DNA of 12,244 bases from Christensenella sp. UBA1782 (GCA_002315475.1 DCGI01000042.1:10035-22278); one strand, 5' to 3'. Positions 1-7,342 are shown, counted from the first letter of the stretch. Made by a program: numbers and translations. Notes: generated from the letters alone by a model not told the origin.

Positions 1-1067
1 AAAAGTTTACCAACGTAACCAACGGCATTACCCATCGTAGGTGGGTGGGCGAAGCCAATCCCGACCTTGCCGCACTTCTGCACGACGTCATCGGGGACGG
101 GTGGCTAAAGCACCCCGACGAATTGGAAAAACTGTTGAAGTTCCAAAACAATCACGACGTACTCGACAGACTGTTTGCCATTAAACGGAAGAATAAAGAA
201 CGTCTTGCCGAATATATCCGTCAGGCGAACGGCGTTCTCGTCGATCCCGAAAGTATCTTCGACGTGCAGGTCAAACGGTTGCACGAATACAAACGACAAC
301 TTCTAAACGCCTTGCATATCCTTGATTTGTATAACCGCTTAAAGATGAATCCGAATATGGATATCGTGCCGAGAACCTTCATTTTCGGGGCGAAAGCGGC
401 GAGCAGCTATTATATGGCGAAACAGATTATTCGTTTGCTTTGCACTATCGGCGAAGTGGTCAACAACGATCGGAGTATTCAAGGCAAAATCAAGGTGGTG
501 TTTCTCGAAAACTATCGGGTTTCTTTGGCGGAAATCATCATGCCCGCCAGCGAAATTTCCGAGCAAATTTCCATTGCCGGAAAAGAAGCGAGCGGAACGG
601 GCAACATGAAATTCATGATTAACGGTGCGGTTACGCTCGGCACGATGGACGGAGCCAACGTGGAAATCCATGAGCGTGTCGGGGACGAAAACATTTTCAT
701 TTTCGGACTGTTGACCGAAGAAGTCAACAAACTCGTGCGGGAAGGCTATAATCCTACCACCTATTATACGACCGATCAAAGAATCAAACGCATCATCGAC
801 CAACTGCGTGCGGGCTTCGGCGGGGTGAGTTTCGGCGAAATCGCCGATGGTCTTACCATCGGAAGAAACGGTGTAGCCGATCCCTATCTCTGTCTTGCCG
901 ATTTCGCCTCTTATTGCGATGCACAGGGGAGAGTCAACGATACCTATCTCGACAGGTATCGTTTCGGGCGGATGGGCCTTGTCAACATTGCCAAGGCAGG
1001 CTTCTTCGCAGCCGACAGAAGCGTGGAAGAATACGCTACGCGGATTTGGGGACTTGCTAAAGTATAA
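1..1067 (+). CDS. glgP: Glycogen/maltodextrin phosphorylase, 3' part (5' end outside window)
   Basis: This enzyme performs PLP-dependent phosphorolysis of alpha-1,4-glucans, releasing glucose 1-phosphate in the cytoplasm. The reading frame is already open at base 3 and encodes the family hallmark TNVTNGITHRRW at 9-44, so the GTG at 45 is an internal valine codon and not a start. Further conserved blocks are FDVQVKRLHEYKRQ (encoded around 255-296) and EASGTGNMKF followed by NGAVTLGTMDGANVEI. The lysine of GNMK, codon 609-611, is the expected PLP Schiff-base residue. About 355 codons are visible, a little under half of a typical 750-850 residue phosphorylase. The gene ends in TAA at 1065-1067, 2 nt before the GH13 gene, so the two are almost certainly co-transcribed for storage-glucan breakdown. 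Identification is firm; whether the preferred substrate is glycogen or maltodextrin cannot be told. Confidence 0.96.
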   Translation, partial: KFTNVTNGITHRRWVGEANPDLAALLHDVIGDGWLKHPDELEKLLKFQNNHDVLDRLFAIKRKNKERLAEYIRQANGVLVDPESIFDVQVKRLHEYKRQLLNALHILDLYNRLKMNPNMDIVPRTFIFGAKAASSYYMAKQIIRLLCTIGEVVNNDRSIQGKIKVVFLENYRVSLAEIIMPASEISEQISIAGKEASGTGNMKFMINGAVTLGTMDGANVEIHERVGDENIFIFGLLTEEVNKLVREGYNPTTYYTTDQRIKRIIDQLRAGFGGVSFGEIADGLTIGRNGVADPYLCLADFASYCDAQGRVNDTYLDRYRFGRMGLVNIAKAGFFAADRSVEEYATRIWGLAKV

Positions 1068-1069
1068 TC

Positions 1070-2791
1070 ATGAACGCAGAGGTTCTTTACGATTTTACCG
1101 ATTCTTATTACAAAACACCCTTTGGGGCGGTTTCTACCGCGCAAAGGGTGTCTTTGCGTATACGGGTTCGTGCCGACGTAGGTGCTAAAGGGGCAGCCGT
1201 TTTTTTCCGTAAGCATACGCATTTTTTCTCGTATACCTGTATCGAAACAAACCGAACCCAAACGTTTACGGAATACGCTTGCGAGTTTATCCTCGACAGA
1301 GAAGGAGTATATTATTATCGGTTTGAAGTCTATACCGATTACGGCGTTCGATTTTGCGGAAAAGGGGAGAACGGGCAAGCTCTTTTCGGAGATTGGTTAC
1401 CCGAATGGCAACTTTCGGTATATAAAGATTCCTTTTCCACACCCGACGAATTCAAAGGCGGCGTGGTGTATCAAATTTTCTGCGATCGTTTTTGCAAGAA
1501 GGGCGAAAGCCCCTTGCCTCGTTACGGCACCGTGAAAAAGTGGACGGACGAGGTCGGCGAAACGGATGAACAAGGCGTATATCGCGCCGATGATTTTTTC
1601 GGGGGAAACTTTGCCGGCATCGAGTCGAAGTTAGACTACCTTTGTTCGCTCGGCGTAACCCATCTTTATTTATCTCCTATCTTTGAAAGCAACAGTAATC
1701 ACCGTTACGATACGGCGGATTATTCGCACGTAGAACCCATGCTCGGCGGGGAGGAAGGCTTTCTGTCTTTATTACGGAAAGCCAAAGAAAAGGGCATCGG
1801 AATCCTGTTGGACGGCGTCTTTAATCATACCGGTTCGGACAGCGTTTACTTTAACAAAGAAGGACATTATCCTTCCGTAGGTGCTTATCAAAGTACGACG
1901 AGTCCCTATTCTTCGTGGTATACCTTCTACGATTTTCCCGACGAATACCGGTGTTGGTGGGGTATCCCTTGCGTGCCGACCGTTTCTCGAAACGCCGTCG
2001 GTTTCCAAAAAGAGATAGAAGAAAACGTCCTCAAAAAGTGGACGAAAGCGGGCGTGAGCGGTTGGCGACTGGACGTTGCGGACGAATTGTCGGATGCCTT
2101 TTTGGACGGGATACGGCGTGCCGTTAAGGAAACCAACGAAAATGCCGTCGTCATCGGAGAGGTTTGGGAGGACGCCAGCACCAAAGAAAGCTACGGAGAA
2201 GAACGCCGCTATTTTCAAGGCGAACAACTGGACGGCGTGATGAATTACGTCTTTCAGGACGCCGTTATACGATATTTATTGGACGGCGACGCAACGGCTT
2301 TCTGTTCGTCGGTTTGGCTTCTTGCCGAAAACTATCCCGCAAAATCGTTGGATTGTTGCTTGACGTTGTTGGACAGTCACGACACTTTTCGGATTCTTAC
2401 CGCTCTTTCGGGAGCCGTTCCGCCCGAAACCAAAGAAGCAAGAAGACGGTACCGTCTTTCGCAAGAGGAGTACGAACGAGGCAAAAAAAGACTGTTTCTT
2501 GCGGCGTGTCTGCAATACTTTTTACCCGGTGTGCCTTCTTTGTATTACGGTGACGAAATCGGTCTGGAAGGATTTGAAGATCCCTTCAATCGCCGTCCCT
2601 ATCCTTGGGGACAAGAGGATACCGAAATTCTCACCCACTATCAAAAACTCGGTTCTCTGCGAAAAAAATATCGTTCTTTGTTTTTAGGCATGCCCCGCCT
2701 TTGGGCAAACGGCACCGCCGTAACGATGCAACGAGGTTCTCTCCGTTTGACGGTCGATCCCGTATCCATGCGGTTTGAAATTTCCGAATAA
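1070..2791 (+). CDS. GH13 alpha-amylase family glycoside hydrolase (neopullulanase/cyclomaltodextrinase-like)
   Basis: The 573-residue product is a retaining alpha-glucan hydrolase. Residues about 1-125 form a beta-rich N-terminal domain resembling the starch-binding module of neopullulanase-type enzymes. The TIM barrel starts near GGVVYQIFCDRF (130-141). Catalytic regions in order are region I DGVFNH (248-253), region II GWRLDVADE (331-339, nucleophile Asp335), region III IGEVWED (362-368, acid/base Glu364) and region IV LLDSHD (433-438, transition-state Asp438). WWGIPCVP (296-303) occupies the place of region V. All three catalytic acids are present. No signal peptide is visible, so it is cytoplasmic, consistent with co-transcription with the phosphorylase, where it would trim branches or limit dextrins. 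The ATG at 1070 has no clear Shine-Dalgarno sequence at normal spacing, and initiation is probably coupled to the phosphorylase stop 2 nt upstream. The C-terminal beta-domain after about 530 is short. Exact specificity (pullulan, cyclodextrin or maltooligosaccharide) is not resolvable by eye. Confidence 0.9.
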   Translation: MNAEVLYDFTDSYYKTPFGAVSTAQRVSLRIRVRADVGAKGAAVFFRKHTHFFSYTCIETNRTQTFTEYACEFILDREGVYYYRFEVYTDYGVRFCGKGENGQALFGDWLPEWQLSVYKDSFSTPDEFKGGVVYQIFCDRFCKKGESPLPRYGTVKKWTDEVGETDEQGVYRADDFFGGNFAGIESKLDYLCSLGVTHLYLSPIFESNSNHRYDTADYSHVEPMLGGEEGFLSLLRKAKEKGIGILLDGVFNHTGSDSVYFNKEGHYPSVGAYQSTTSPYSSWYTFYDFPDEYRCWWGIPCVPTVSRNAVGFQKEIEENVLKKWTKAGVSGWRLDVADELSDAFLDGIRRAVKETNENAVVIGEVWEDASTKESYGEERRYFQGEQLDGVMNYVFQDAVIRYLLDGDATAFCSSVWLLAENYPAKSLDCCLTLLDSHDTFRILTALSGAVPPETKEARRRYRLSQEEYERGKKRLFLAACLQYFLPGVPSLYYGDEIGLEGFEDPFNRRPYPWGQEDTEILTHYQKLGSLRKKYRSLFLGMPRLWANGTAVTMQRGSLRLTVDPVSMRFEISE

Positions 2792-2823
2792 AAAAAAGAC
2801 GTCCTTCGGGCGTCTATTTTTTT
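2791..2823. terminator. Bidirectional intrinsic terminator between convergent operons
   Basis: A 7-bp stem GACGTCC/GGGCGTC (one G-T wobble) with loop TTC lies at 2798-2814. It is preceded by seven A (2791-2797) and followed by A then seven T (2817-2823), so it works in both directions. It ends the plus-strand glucan operon and the minus-strand feo operon, and overlaps the first base of the latter's TAG stop codon. Confidence 0.88.
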
Positions 2824-3023
2824 GGCTTTTTACGGGAAGAACAGGACGAGCAATTCTTACACGACGAGCAATCTTTACAGGACGAGCAATTTTTACAGGA
2901 CGAGCAATTTTTACACGATGAGCAACAGCTTTTACCCTTTTTCTTGGCGTAGATCAGGTATACGATCGCAAGGATAAGCCAAACGGCAAGGATGGCGACG
3001 AGAATCCAATCGACGGTAGACAT
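2814..3023 (-). CDS. FeoB-associated Cys-rich membrane protein
   Basis: A 69-residue protein with one N-terminal membrane helix (residues about 6-25, rich in I, L, V and W), a short basic stretch (KKKGK, 27-31), a cysteine array (33-61) and a basic tail (SSRKKPKK). After Cys33 there are ten cysteines at exactly three-residue spacing (34, 37, 40 up to 61), built from CSSCKN-type repeats. Small proteins with one helix and a Cys-rich tail encoded next to feoB are a recognised family in Firmicutes, and a role as accessory or metal-handling partner of FeoB is presumed there, not proven. The ATG directly abuts the feoB TAA (no intervening base), and a GGAGGA Shine-Dalgarno lies inside the 3' end of feoB, so the start is secure and translation is coupled. 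Most membrane proteins with this N-terminus would place the Cys tail in the cytoplasm next to the basic residues, but topology is inferred. Confidence 0.85.
   Translation of the reverse strand: MSTVDWILVAILAVWLILAIVYLIYAKKKGKSCCSSCKNCSSCKNCSSCKDCSSCKNCSSCSSRKKPKK
2845..2927 (-). repeat. 18-bp tandem repeat encoding CSSCKN units
   Basis: On the plus strand the motif GACGAG (GATGAG in the last unit) recurs at 2845, 2863, 2881, 2899 and 2917, an exact 18-bp period of about 4.5 units. The copies differ at a few positions, mostly in the AATTTTTACA part, and the encoded CSSC(K)(N/D) pattern is kept. The array could expand or contract in units of two cysteines. Confidence 0.9.
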
Positions 3024-5009
3024 TTATCCTCCGCAAACGGTGATGAATTGGAAGATGATGCACGAACAAACCCATGCGATAACGCATTGGATGCAAACGA
3101 TCAGTAAAGCTTTCGGCAGGCTCTTAAGTTCCTTCCGAATGGTGGTTACGGCGGCAACGCAGGGGGTATACAGTAAGGTGAAAGTCAAAAAGCTGTACGC
3201 CGAAGCCGCAGTAAAGAGGGAAGCCGTTGCACCGCCCGTCAATACTTCCAAAGTGCTTACGACGGCTTCTTTGGCGGTAAAACCGGCGATTAAAGCGGTG
3301 GTCGATTGCCAGTTCCCGAAGCCGCAAGGCTTGAATACGGGTGCAAGGAAAGAGCCGATGGCGGCGAGCATACTTTTGTCGGTTTCCACAAAATTGAAAC
3401 GAATGTCAAAGGACTGCAAAAACCATATAATCAAACTCGTAATAAAAAGGATGGTAAAAGCTTTGACGAGGAAGTCTTTGGCTTTTTCCCACATAAGCAG
3501 CAAAACGCTTTTCGGGGAAGGCAATCGATAATTGGGTAGTTCCATAACGAAAGGATTGGGATTGCCGCGAAAAACGGTTACTTTTAAGAGCAAAGCAAAC
3601 AGAATACCGATGACGATACCGCCGAGGTACAAGGCGAGCATAATGAGGGCTTTATAGTTCGGGAAAAACGCCGCCGTAAAAAGGGCGTAAATCGGTATTT
3701 TGGCAGAGCAACTCATAAAGGGAATCAGCATGATGGTCATCTGTCTGTCCCGTTTACTGGATAGCGTGCGGGCGCTCATGACGGCGGGGACGCTACAACC
3801 GAAGCCGATCAGCATCGGTACGATGCTTTTTCCCGAAAGTCCGATTTTTCGTAATAATTTATCCATGACGAACGCCACCCGAGCCATATAGCCGGTATCT
3901 TCGAGTATGGACAGAAAGAAGAACAGAACGACGATATACGGGATGAACGACAGAACGCTGCCCACACCGTTAAAGACGCCGTCCCGAATCAAACTGATCA
4001 TCACTTCGTTGGTACCGAAAGAGGTCAGACCGCTTACGAGAAGTTCGCAAAGTTTATCCAGTCCCAAAGCAATCAGCTCGCTCAGATAGTAACCGATAAC
4101 TTCGAAGGTAAGATAAAAGACTAAGAACATAATGCCGATAAAAATCGGAATGGACGCATACTTGTTGGTCAGGATTTTGTCGATTTTTTGGCTTCGCTTG
4201 TGTTCCTTGCTTTCTTCGCAACGAATGACGGTATTCTTGCAAATGTCCTCGATAAAGGTGTAACGCATATCGGCTATGGCAGCGTGTCTGTCCATGCCGT
4301 GTTCGGTTTCCATTTCTACCACGCTATGCTCGACGAGTTCGATTTCGTTTTCGTCCAAAGCGAGCATATCGACGATGTCTTTATCCCCTTCGATGACTTT
4401 CATGGCACCGAAACGGGGATTCAGTCCGGCGTTTTCGGCGTGGTCTTCCACAATGTGCGTGACGGCGTGAATACAACGGTGAATGGCACCCGACTTGCAA
4501 AAATCGTATACGGCAGGCGTAATTTTCTTTTTTGCCGTTTCGATTAAGGTCTTTAACAGCTCGGCAACCCCTTCGTTCTTCGCCGCACTGACGGGAACGA
4601 CGGGGACGCCGATGGCTTCCGAAAACTTTTGAATATCGACGCTTCCGCCGTTGGCGGTCAATTCGTCCATCATGTTTAAGGCAATGACGGTGGGAATTCT
4701 TAATTCCAGCAGTTGTAAGGTGAGATATAAATTCCGTTCCAAATTGGTGGCGTCGACGATATTGATGACGGCATCGGGTTTGGATTTAATCAAAAAATCT
4801 CTCGTTACGATTTCTTCGCCCGAGTAGGGACGTAACGAGTAAATACCGGGAAGGTCGACGACCGAACAGTCTTTGGCGGATTTGATGATGCCGCTTTTAC
4901 CGTCTACGGTGACGCCGGGGAAATTCCCGACGTGTTGATTGGATCCCGTCAGTTGGTTAAATAAGGTGGTTTTTCCGCAATTTTGATTGCCGATGAGCGC
5001 AAAAATCAT
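3024..5009 (-). CDS. feoB: Ferrous iron transport protein B (FeoB GTPase-permease)
   Basis: A 661-residue inner-membrane Fe2+ transporter with an N-terminal G domain. G1 is GNQNCGKTT (7-15), the switch region HVGNFPGVTV lies at 26-35, G3 is DLPG (52-55), G4 is NMMD (112-115) and G5 is SAA (141-143). A helical linker (about 170-280) leads into the polytopic membrane part, with helices from about 287. The two conserved Gate segments are present: GFGCSVPAVMSAR (402-414, Cys405) and IPFMSCSAKIPIY (429-441, Cys434). The length is on the short side for the family but no core motif is missing. The ATG at 5009-5007 overlaps the feoA TGA as ATGA, with GGAGGTG just upstream, which fixes the start. It sits between feoA and the Cys-rich gene in one operon. 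Regulation by a Fur- or DtxR-type repressor would be usual, but no operator was recognised. Confidence 0.97.
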   Translation of the reverse strand: MIFALIGNQNCGKTTLFNQLTGSNQHVGNFPGVTVDGKSGIIKSAKDCSVVDLPGIYSLRPYSGEEIVTRDFLIKSKPDAVINIVDATNLERNLYLTLQLLELRIPTVIALNMMDELTANGGSVDIQKFSEAIGVPVVPVSAAKNEGVAELLKTLIETAKKKITPAVYDFCKSGAIHRCIHAVTHIVEDHAENAGLNPRFGAMKVIEGDKDIVDMLALDENEIELVEHSVVEMETEHGMDRHAAIADMRYTFIEDICKNTVIRCEESKEHKRSQKIDKILTNKYASIPIFIGIMFLVFYLTFEVIGYYLSELIALGLDKLCELLVSGLTSFGTNEVMISLIRDGVFNGVGSVLSFIPYIVVLFFFLSILEDTGYMARVAFVMDKLLRKIGLSGKSIVPMLIGFGCSVPAVMSARTLSSKRDRQMTIMLIPFMSCSAKIPIYALFTAAFFPNYKALIMLALYLGGIVIGILFALLLKVTVFRGNPNPFVMELPNYRLPSPKSVLLLMWEKAKDFLVKAFTILFITSLIIWFLQSFDIRFNFVETDKSMLAAIGSFLAPVFKPCGFGNWQSTTALIAGFTAKEAVVSTLEVLTGGATASLFTAASAYSFLTFTLLYTPCVAAVTTIRKELKSLPKALLIVCIQCVIAWVCSCIIFQFITVCGG

Positions 5010-5230
5010 GGCACCTCCACTTCAATCAAATGTGCGTCCGCTATACGCAAAGTCAAATTATAACCGCGGATCAAAATCTCCATCGGATCGCCCATCGGTG
5101 CGAACTTGACGATTTTGACTTTGGTCTTGGGAATCAAACCCATGTCGAGCAGGTGACAACGAAGATTTCCGCTGCCCCCCACTTTCGTGATGGTTCCTTC
5201 CTGACCGATTTTCATTTTTTCGAGCGTCAT
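5006..5230 (-). CDS. feoA: Ferrous iron transport protein A (FeoA)
   Basis: A 74-residue cytoplasmic SH3-like protein that accompanies FeoB. Diagnostic features are the opening TLEKMKIGQEGTITKV, the central HLLDMGLIPKTKVKIV (the family's L..MGl.pG motif, here with Pro-Lys instead of Pro-Gly) and the terminal GYNLTLRIADAHLIEV. Length is typical. A Shine-Dalgarno AGAGG lies about 7 nt before the ATG at 5230. It is the first gene of the feo operon and overlaps feoB by 4 nt. Only about 45 nt separate it from the terminator of the upstream acyl-CoA synthetase; a TATAAA at 5270-5265 (minus strand) could be a -10 element, but no convincing -35 precedes it. Confidence 0.95.
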   Translation of the reverse strand: MTLEKMKIGQEGTITKVGGSGNLRCHLLDMGLIPKTKVKIVKFAPMGDPMEILIRGYNLTLRIADAHLIEVEVP

Positions 5231-5273
5231 ATAGTACCTCTTTACTCTATGTCGGTTTTTGTGCTTTATACCG

Positions 5274-5321
5274 AAAAAACGGAGAAGCTTTGCCCTTTGT
5301 TGCCGAAGCTTTTCCGTTTTT
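5274..5321 (-). terminator. Intrinsic terminator after the acyl-CoA synthetase gene
   Basis: Arms 5275-5290 and 5306-5321 are complementary over 16 bp with one G-T wobble (AAGCTT core, CGG and A/T ends), enclosing a 15-nt loop. Read on the minus strand the stem ends in a run of T. It begins 2 nt after the synthetase stop codon (5324) and separates that gene from feoA. Confidence 0.88.
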
Positions 5322-5323
5322 CT

Positions 5324-6976
5324 TTACTTTTTCTGATTGTCGTTTGCACGAATCTCGTTCCGTTTAATCTTACCCGAAGTGGTCTTGGGGAGTTCGGTTA
5401 CAAATTCCACGATACGCGGATACTTGTACGGAGCGGTGTTCTTTTTGACGTATACTTGCAGTTCTTTGGCAAGTTCGTCCGACGCAACGTAGCCCTTGGC
5501 GAGTACGATGGTCGCCTTGACGACCTGTCCCCGTTGCGGATCGGGTACGCCGGTGATAGCACATTCCAATACGGCGGGATGTTCCATCAAAGCACTCTCC
5601 ACTTCAAACGGTCCTATTCGGTAGCCGCTGGACTTGATGACGTCATCCGTCCTACCGACAAACCAGTAGTATCCGTCTTCGTCGTAGTAGGCGAGGTCGC
5701 CCGTATGGTGATAGCCTCCGCCCAGACGCTCTTTCGTCAGTTCGGGACTGTTATGGTACATATACACCAAACTCGGTTGCGGATTATGAATACGAATGAC
5801 GATTTCACCCACCACACCCGGTTGTACGTCGTGCATGTTTTCGTCTACCAAATGTACGTCGTACAGCGGAGAAGGTTTGCCCATGCTTCCGGCACGAATA
5901 TCCATCATGCAGAACGTCCCCATAATGATACTGGTTTCCGTCTGTCCGTAGCCTTCGTAGATTTTTTGTCCCGTAGCTTCGTAAAACTTCTTCCAAACCT
6001 CGGCGTTCAGAGCTTCTCCCGCCGTCGAACAGTGAGAAAGGGAGCTTACGTCGTATTTCGTCAAATCTTCTTTAATTAAAAAGCGGTAAATGGTCGGGGG
6101 CGCACAGAAAGTGTCAATATGATACTTTTCGATTCTTTCCAACAAATCGGTCGGTTGGAACTTATGAAAATAATCGTAGATAAAAAGGCAGGCACCCGCA
6201 ATCCATTGTCCGTAAAGCTTGCCCCAACTGCACTTTGCCCAGCCCGACTCGGACGAGGTGAAATGTAAACCGTCGTCGACGACTTTGTGCCAGAATACGG
6301 CGTTATAAATGAATCCTAACGGGTATAAAAAGTTATGGGCGACCATTTTGGGATAGCCTGTCGTACCCGAAGTAAAATAAATCACCGATTCGTCGTATAG
6401 GTCGGTTTCTATCGGCGTCCAAACGTCGGATGCCTTCTCGATGGCTTCGGAATAATTTTCGTAGCCTTCCCGTTCTCCGATGGTGAAATAAATAAAATCG
6501 TCGGGCAAAGAAGGACGGGTTTCTTCGACGTTCTTGATAACGGAGTCTTCGTTTATCGAAATCAGGCATTTCGCTCCCGCACCCTTGATGCGGTACTCGA
6601 TATCCTTCGCCGTCAAAAGGAAGGTCGCCGGAATAATCACGATACCCGCCTTGTGACACGCCATGATGGTCACCCAATACTCCCAACGGCGGTTCAACAT
6701 GGTCATGACGATGTCCCCTTTCTTTAAGCCTTTTTGCGTCAAGACGTTGGCGACTTTGTTGCTGAGTAAGGATAAATCCTGAAACGTAATGATTTTTTCT
6801 TCGCCTTGGTCGTTGCACCATAAAATGGCTCTTTTGTCGGGAGCGATGCGAGCGTATTCGTCGATGACGTCATAGGCAAAATTGAATTTTTCGGGAATTT
6901 TTAACTTGGCGTTCTTGCGAAAATCTTCATAATCGCTGTATTCCGTTCGATCTAAAAATCGATGGATGAGATTCAT
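5324..6976 (-). CDS. AMP-forming acyl-CoA synthetase (medium/branched-chain acyl type)
   Basis: A 550-residue member of the adenylate-forming (ANL) superfamily that activates a carboxylic acid with ATP and joins it to CoA. Core motifs are the phosphate loop YFTSGTTGYPK (200-210), YGQTET (343-348), TGD (425-427), the hinge region GRTDDVIKSSGYRIGPFEVE (441-460) and the C-terminal PKTTSGKIKR (530-539) with catalytic Lys536. Overall layout and the SESGWAKCSWG block (242-252) resemble medium-chain acyl-CoA synthetases rather than long acetyl-CoA synthetases, which carry an extra N-terminal region. No signal or membrane segment is seen. The start is set by AAGGAG (6990-6985), 8 nt before the ATG. 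The leader carries a Val/Ile-rich ORF and an attenuator, which points to control by charged valine tRNA and therefore to a branched-chain substrate such as isobutyrate or 2-methylbutyrate (inference). Substrate is otherwise not determinable from the sequence. Confidence 0.92.
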   Translation of the reverse strand: MNLIHRFLDRTEYSDYEDFRKNAKLKIPEKFNFAYDVIDEYARIAPDKRAILWCNDQGEEKIITFQDLSLLSNKVANVLTQKGLKKGDIVMTMLNRRWEYWVTIMACHKAGIVIIPATFLLTAKDIEYRIKGAGAKCLISINEDSVIKNVEETRPSLPDDFIYFTIGEREGYENYSEAIEKASDVWTPIETDLYDESVIYFTSGTTGYPKMVAHNFLYPLGFIYNAVFWHKVVDDGLHFTSSESGWAKCSWGKLYGQWIAGACLFIYDYFHKFQPTDLLERIEKYHIDTFCAPPTIYRFLIKEDLTKYDVSSLSHCSTAGEALNAEVWKKFYEATGQKIYEGYGQTETSIIMGTFCMMDIRAGSMGKPSPLYDVHLVDENMHDVQPGVVGEIVIRIHNPQPSLVYMYHNSPELTKERLGGGYHHTGDLAYYDEDGYYWFVGRTDDVIKSSGYRIGPFEVESALMEHPAVLECAITGVPDPQRGQVVKATIVLAKGYVASDELAKELQVYVKKNTAPYKYPRIVEFVTELPKTTSGKIKRNEIRANDNQKK

Positions 6977-7001
6977 GGGTATTACTCCTTTTCCTGTTAT
7001 G

Positions 7002-7062
7002 AAAAAAGCACCTTACTTTGCTTGTAAGGTGCCTTGCTTTCTTTTTTGGGACTTACAAGCAA
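7002..7062 (-). promoter_or_regulatory. Attenuator: competing antiterminator and terminator upstream of the acyl-CoA synthetase
   Basis: Read on the minus strand, arm 2 TTGCTTGTAAG (7062-7052) is a perfect 11-bp complement of CTTACAAGCAA (7028-7018). That second segment overlaps the left arm and loop of a terminator whose stem is GCACCTTAC (7032-7024) with GTAAGGTGC (7016-7008), followed by six T (7007-7002). The two structures cannot coexist. Arm 2 starts 2 nt after the stop codon of the Val-rich leader ORF. A ribosome finishing the leader would cover arm 2 and let the terminator form; one stalled on the valine codons (7097-7080) would leave arm 2 free to form the antiterminator. No additional protector arm was found inside the leader. 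Confidence 0.8.
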
Positions 7063-7064
7063 TG

Positions 7065-7136
7065 TTAAATGGACATCGATACGACGACGTTTACGACGAC
7101 AATACGGACGACTTTTTCCATTCCTGCAAAATTCAT
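7065..7136 (-). CDS. Valine-rich leader peptide of the attenuator
   Basis: A short ORF ends in TAA at 7067-7065. From the in-frame ATG at 7121 it reads MEKVVRIVVVNVVVSMSI, 8 Val and 2 Ile out of 18 residues, in blocks VV, VVV and VVV. An earlier in-frame ATG at 7136 adds five residues. The start is uncertain: the 7136 ATG coincides with the predicted transcription start and would be leaderless, while the 7121 ATG has an AGGA directly against it, closer than normal spacing. Such peptides have no function of their own; translation speed over the regulatory codons senses charged tRNA, as in the E. coli ilv leaders. It lies between the promoter at 7171-7143 and the attenuator hairpins, about 90 nt upstream of the synthetase start. 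The alternative is that the GTC repeats are simple low-complexity DNA. Confidence 0.7.
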   Translation of the reverse strand: MNFAGMEKVVRIVVVNVVVSMSI

Positions 7137-7142
7137 GCTTAT

Positions 7143-7171
7143 ATGCTACCACATTTTTCGGTTTTGGTCAA
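7143..7171 (-). promoter_or_regulatory. Sigma-A type promoter for the leader and acyl-CoA synthetase
   Basis: On the minus strand, -35 TTGACC (7171-7166) and -10 TAGCAT (7148-7143) are separated by 17 nt, with a TGG extended -10 directly before TAGCAT. The expected start of transcription is near 7137, giving a leader of about 160 nt that contains the Val-rich ORF and the attenuator. Confidence 0.65.
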
Positions 7172-7229
7172 ATCATTCACGCAGATTTGTTGATTTTTGT
7201 ATGATTTTCATAGAAGAAAGGCTTTATGA

Positions 7230-7265
7230 AGGAGTCCCGACGGCTCTTGTTCCGTCGGGATTCTT
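7230..7265. repeat. Perfect-core hairpin of unknown role
   Basis: TCCCGACGG (7235-7243) and CCGTCGGGA (7252-7260) are perfectly complementary across an 8-nt spacer. With wobble pairs the stem extends to 14 bp (7230-7265). There is no clear T run on either side, so it is at best a weak terminator for the minus-strand small gene at 7401. On the plus strand the hairpin lies inside a 13-codon mini-ORF starting at 7226 behind AAAGG. The surrounding 7171-7400 holds no gene I can support. Confidence 0.5.
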
Positions 7266-7318
7266 AAAGAGGCGAGGCGGTTTTTATTCGGTCAAATCCG
7301 ATACGAACGCAAATAGTC

Positions 7319-7342
7319 GAACGTGGTGGATTGACCACGTTC
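7319..7342. repeat. Perfect 9-bp inverted repeat
   Basis: GAACGTGGT (7319-7327) and ACCACGTTC (7334-7342) are exact complements around the 6-nt loop GGATTG. No T run follows on either strand, so it is not a standard terminator. It lies about 60 nt downstream of the small minus-strand gene and about 150 nt upstream of the synthetase promoter; it could be a 3' end hairpin protecting a transcript or a protein binding site. Confidence 0.5.

Noticed and set aside
45..47. GTG at 45 as the start of the phosphorylase gene
   Set aside because: Upstream codons in the same frame encode the conserved TNVTNGITHRRW motif, so the gene starts before the window.
339..803. A 154-codon minus-strand frame opposite the phosphorylase
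   Set aside because: It is antisense to the conserved PLP region, lacks start signals and has no recognisable motif.
5231..5273. Fur or DtxR operator in front of feoA
   Set aside because: No palindrome resembling either consensus could be found in the short interval, and a repressor site is not claimed.
5030..6079. A 349-codon plus-strand open frame antisense to the acyl-CoA synthetase and feoA
   Set aside because: It lies opposite genes with unmistakable motifs, has no ribosome binding site and its translation resembles no protein. It is a by-product of codon bias.
6977..7136. T-box riboswitch upstream of the acyl-CoA synthetase
   Set aside because: The leader is too short and the conserved T-box sequence (UGGNACCGCG type) and specifier loop elements are not visible. 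The Val-rich ORF with paired arms explains the terminator better.
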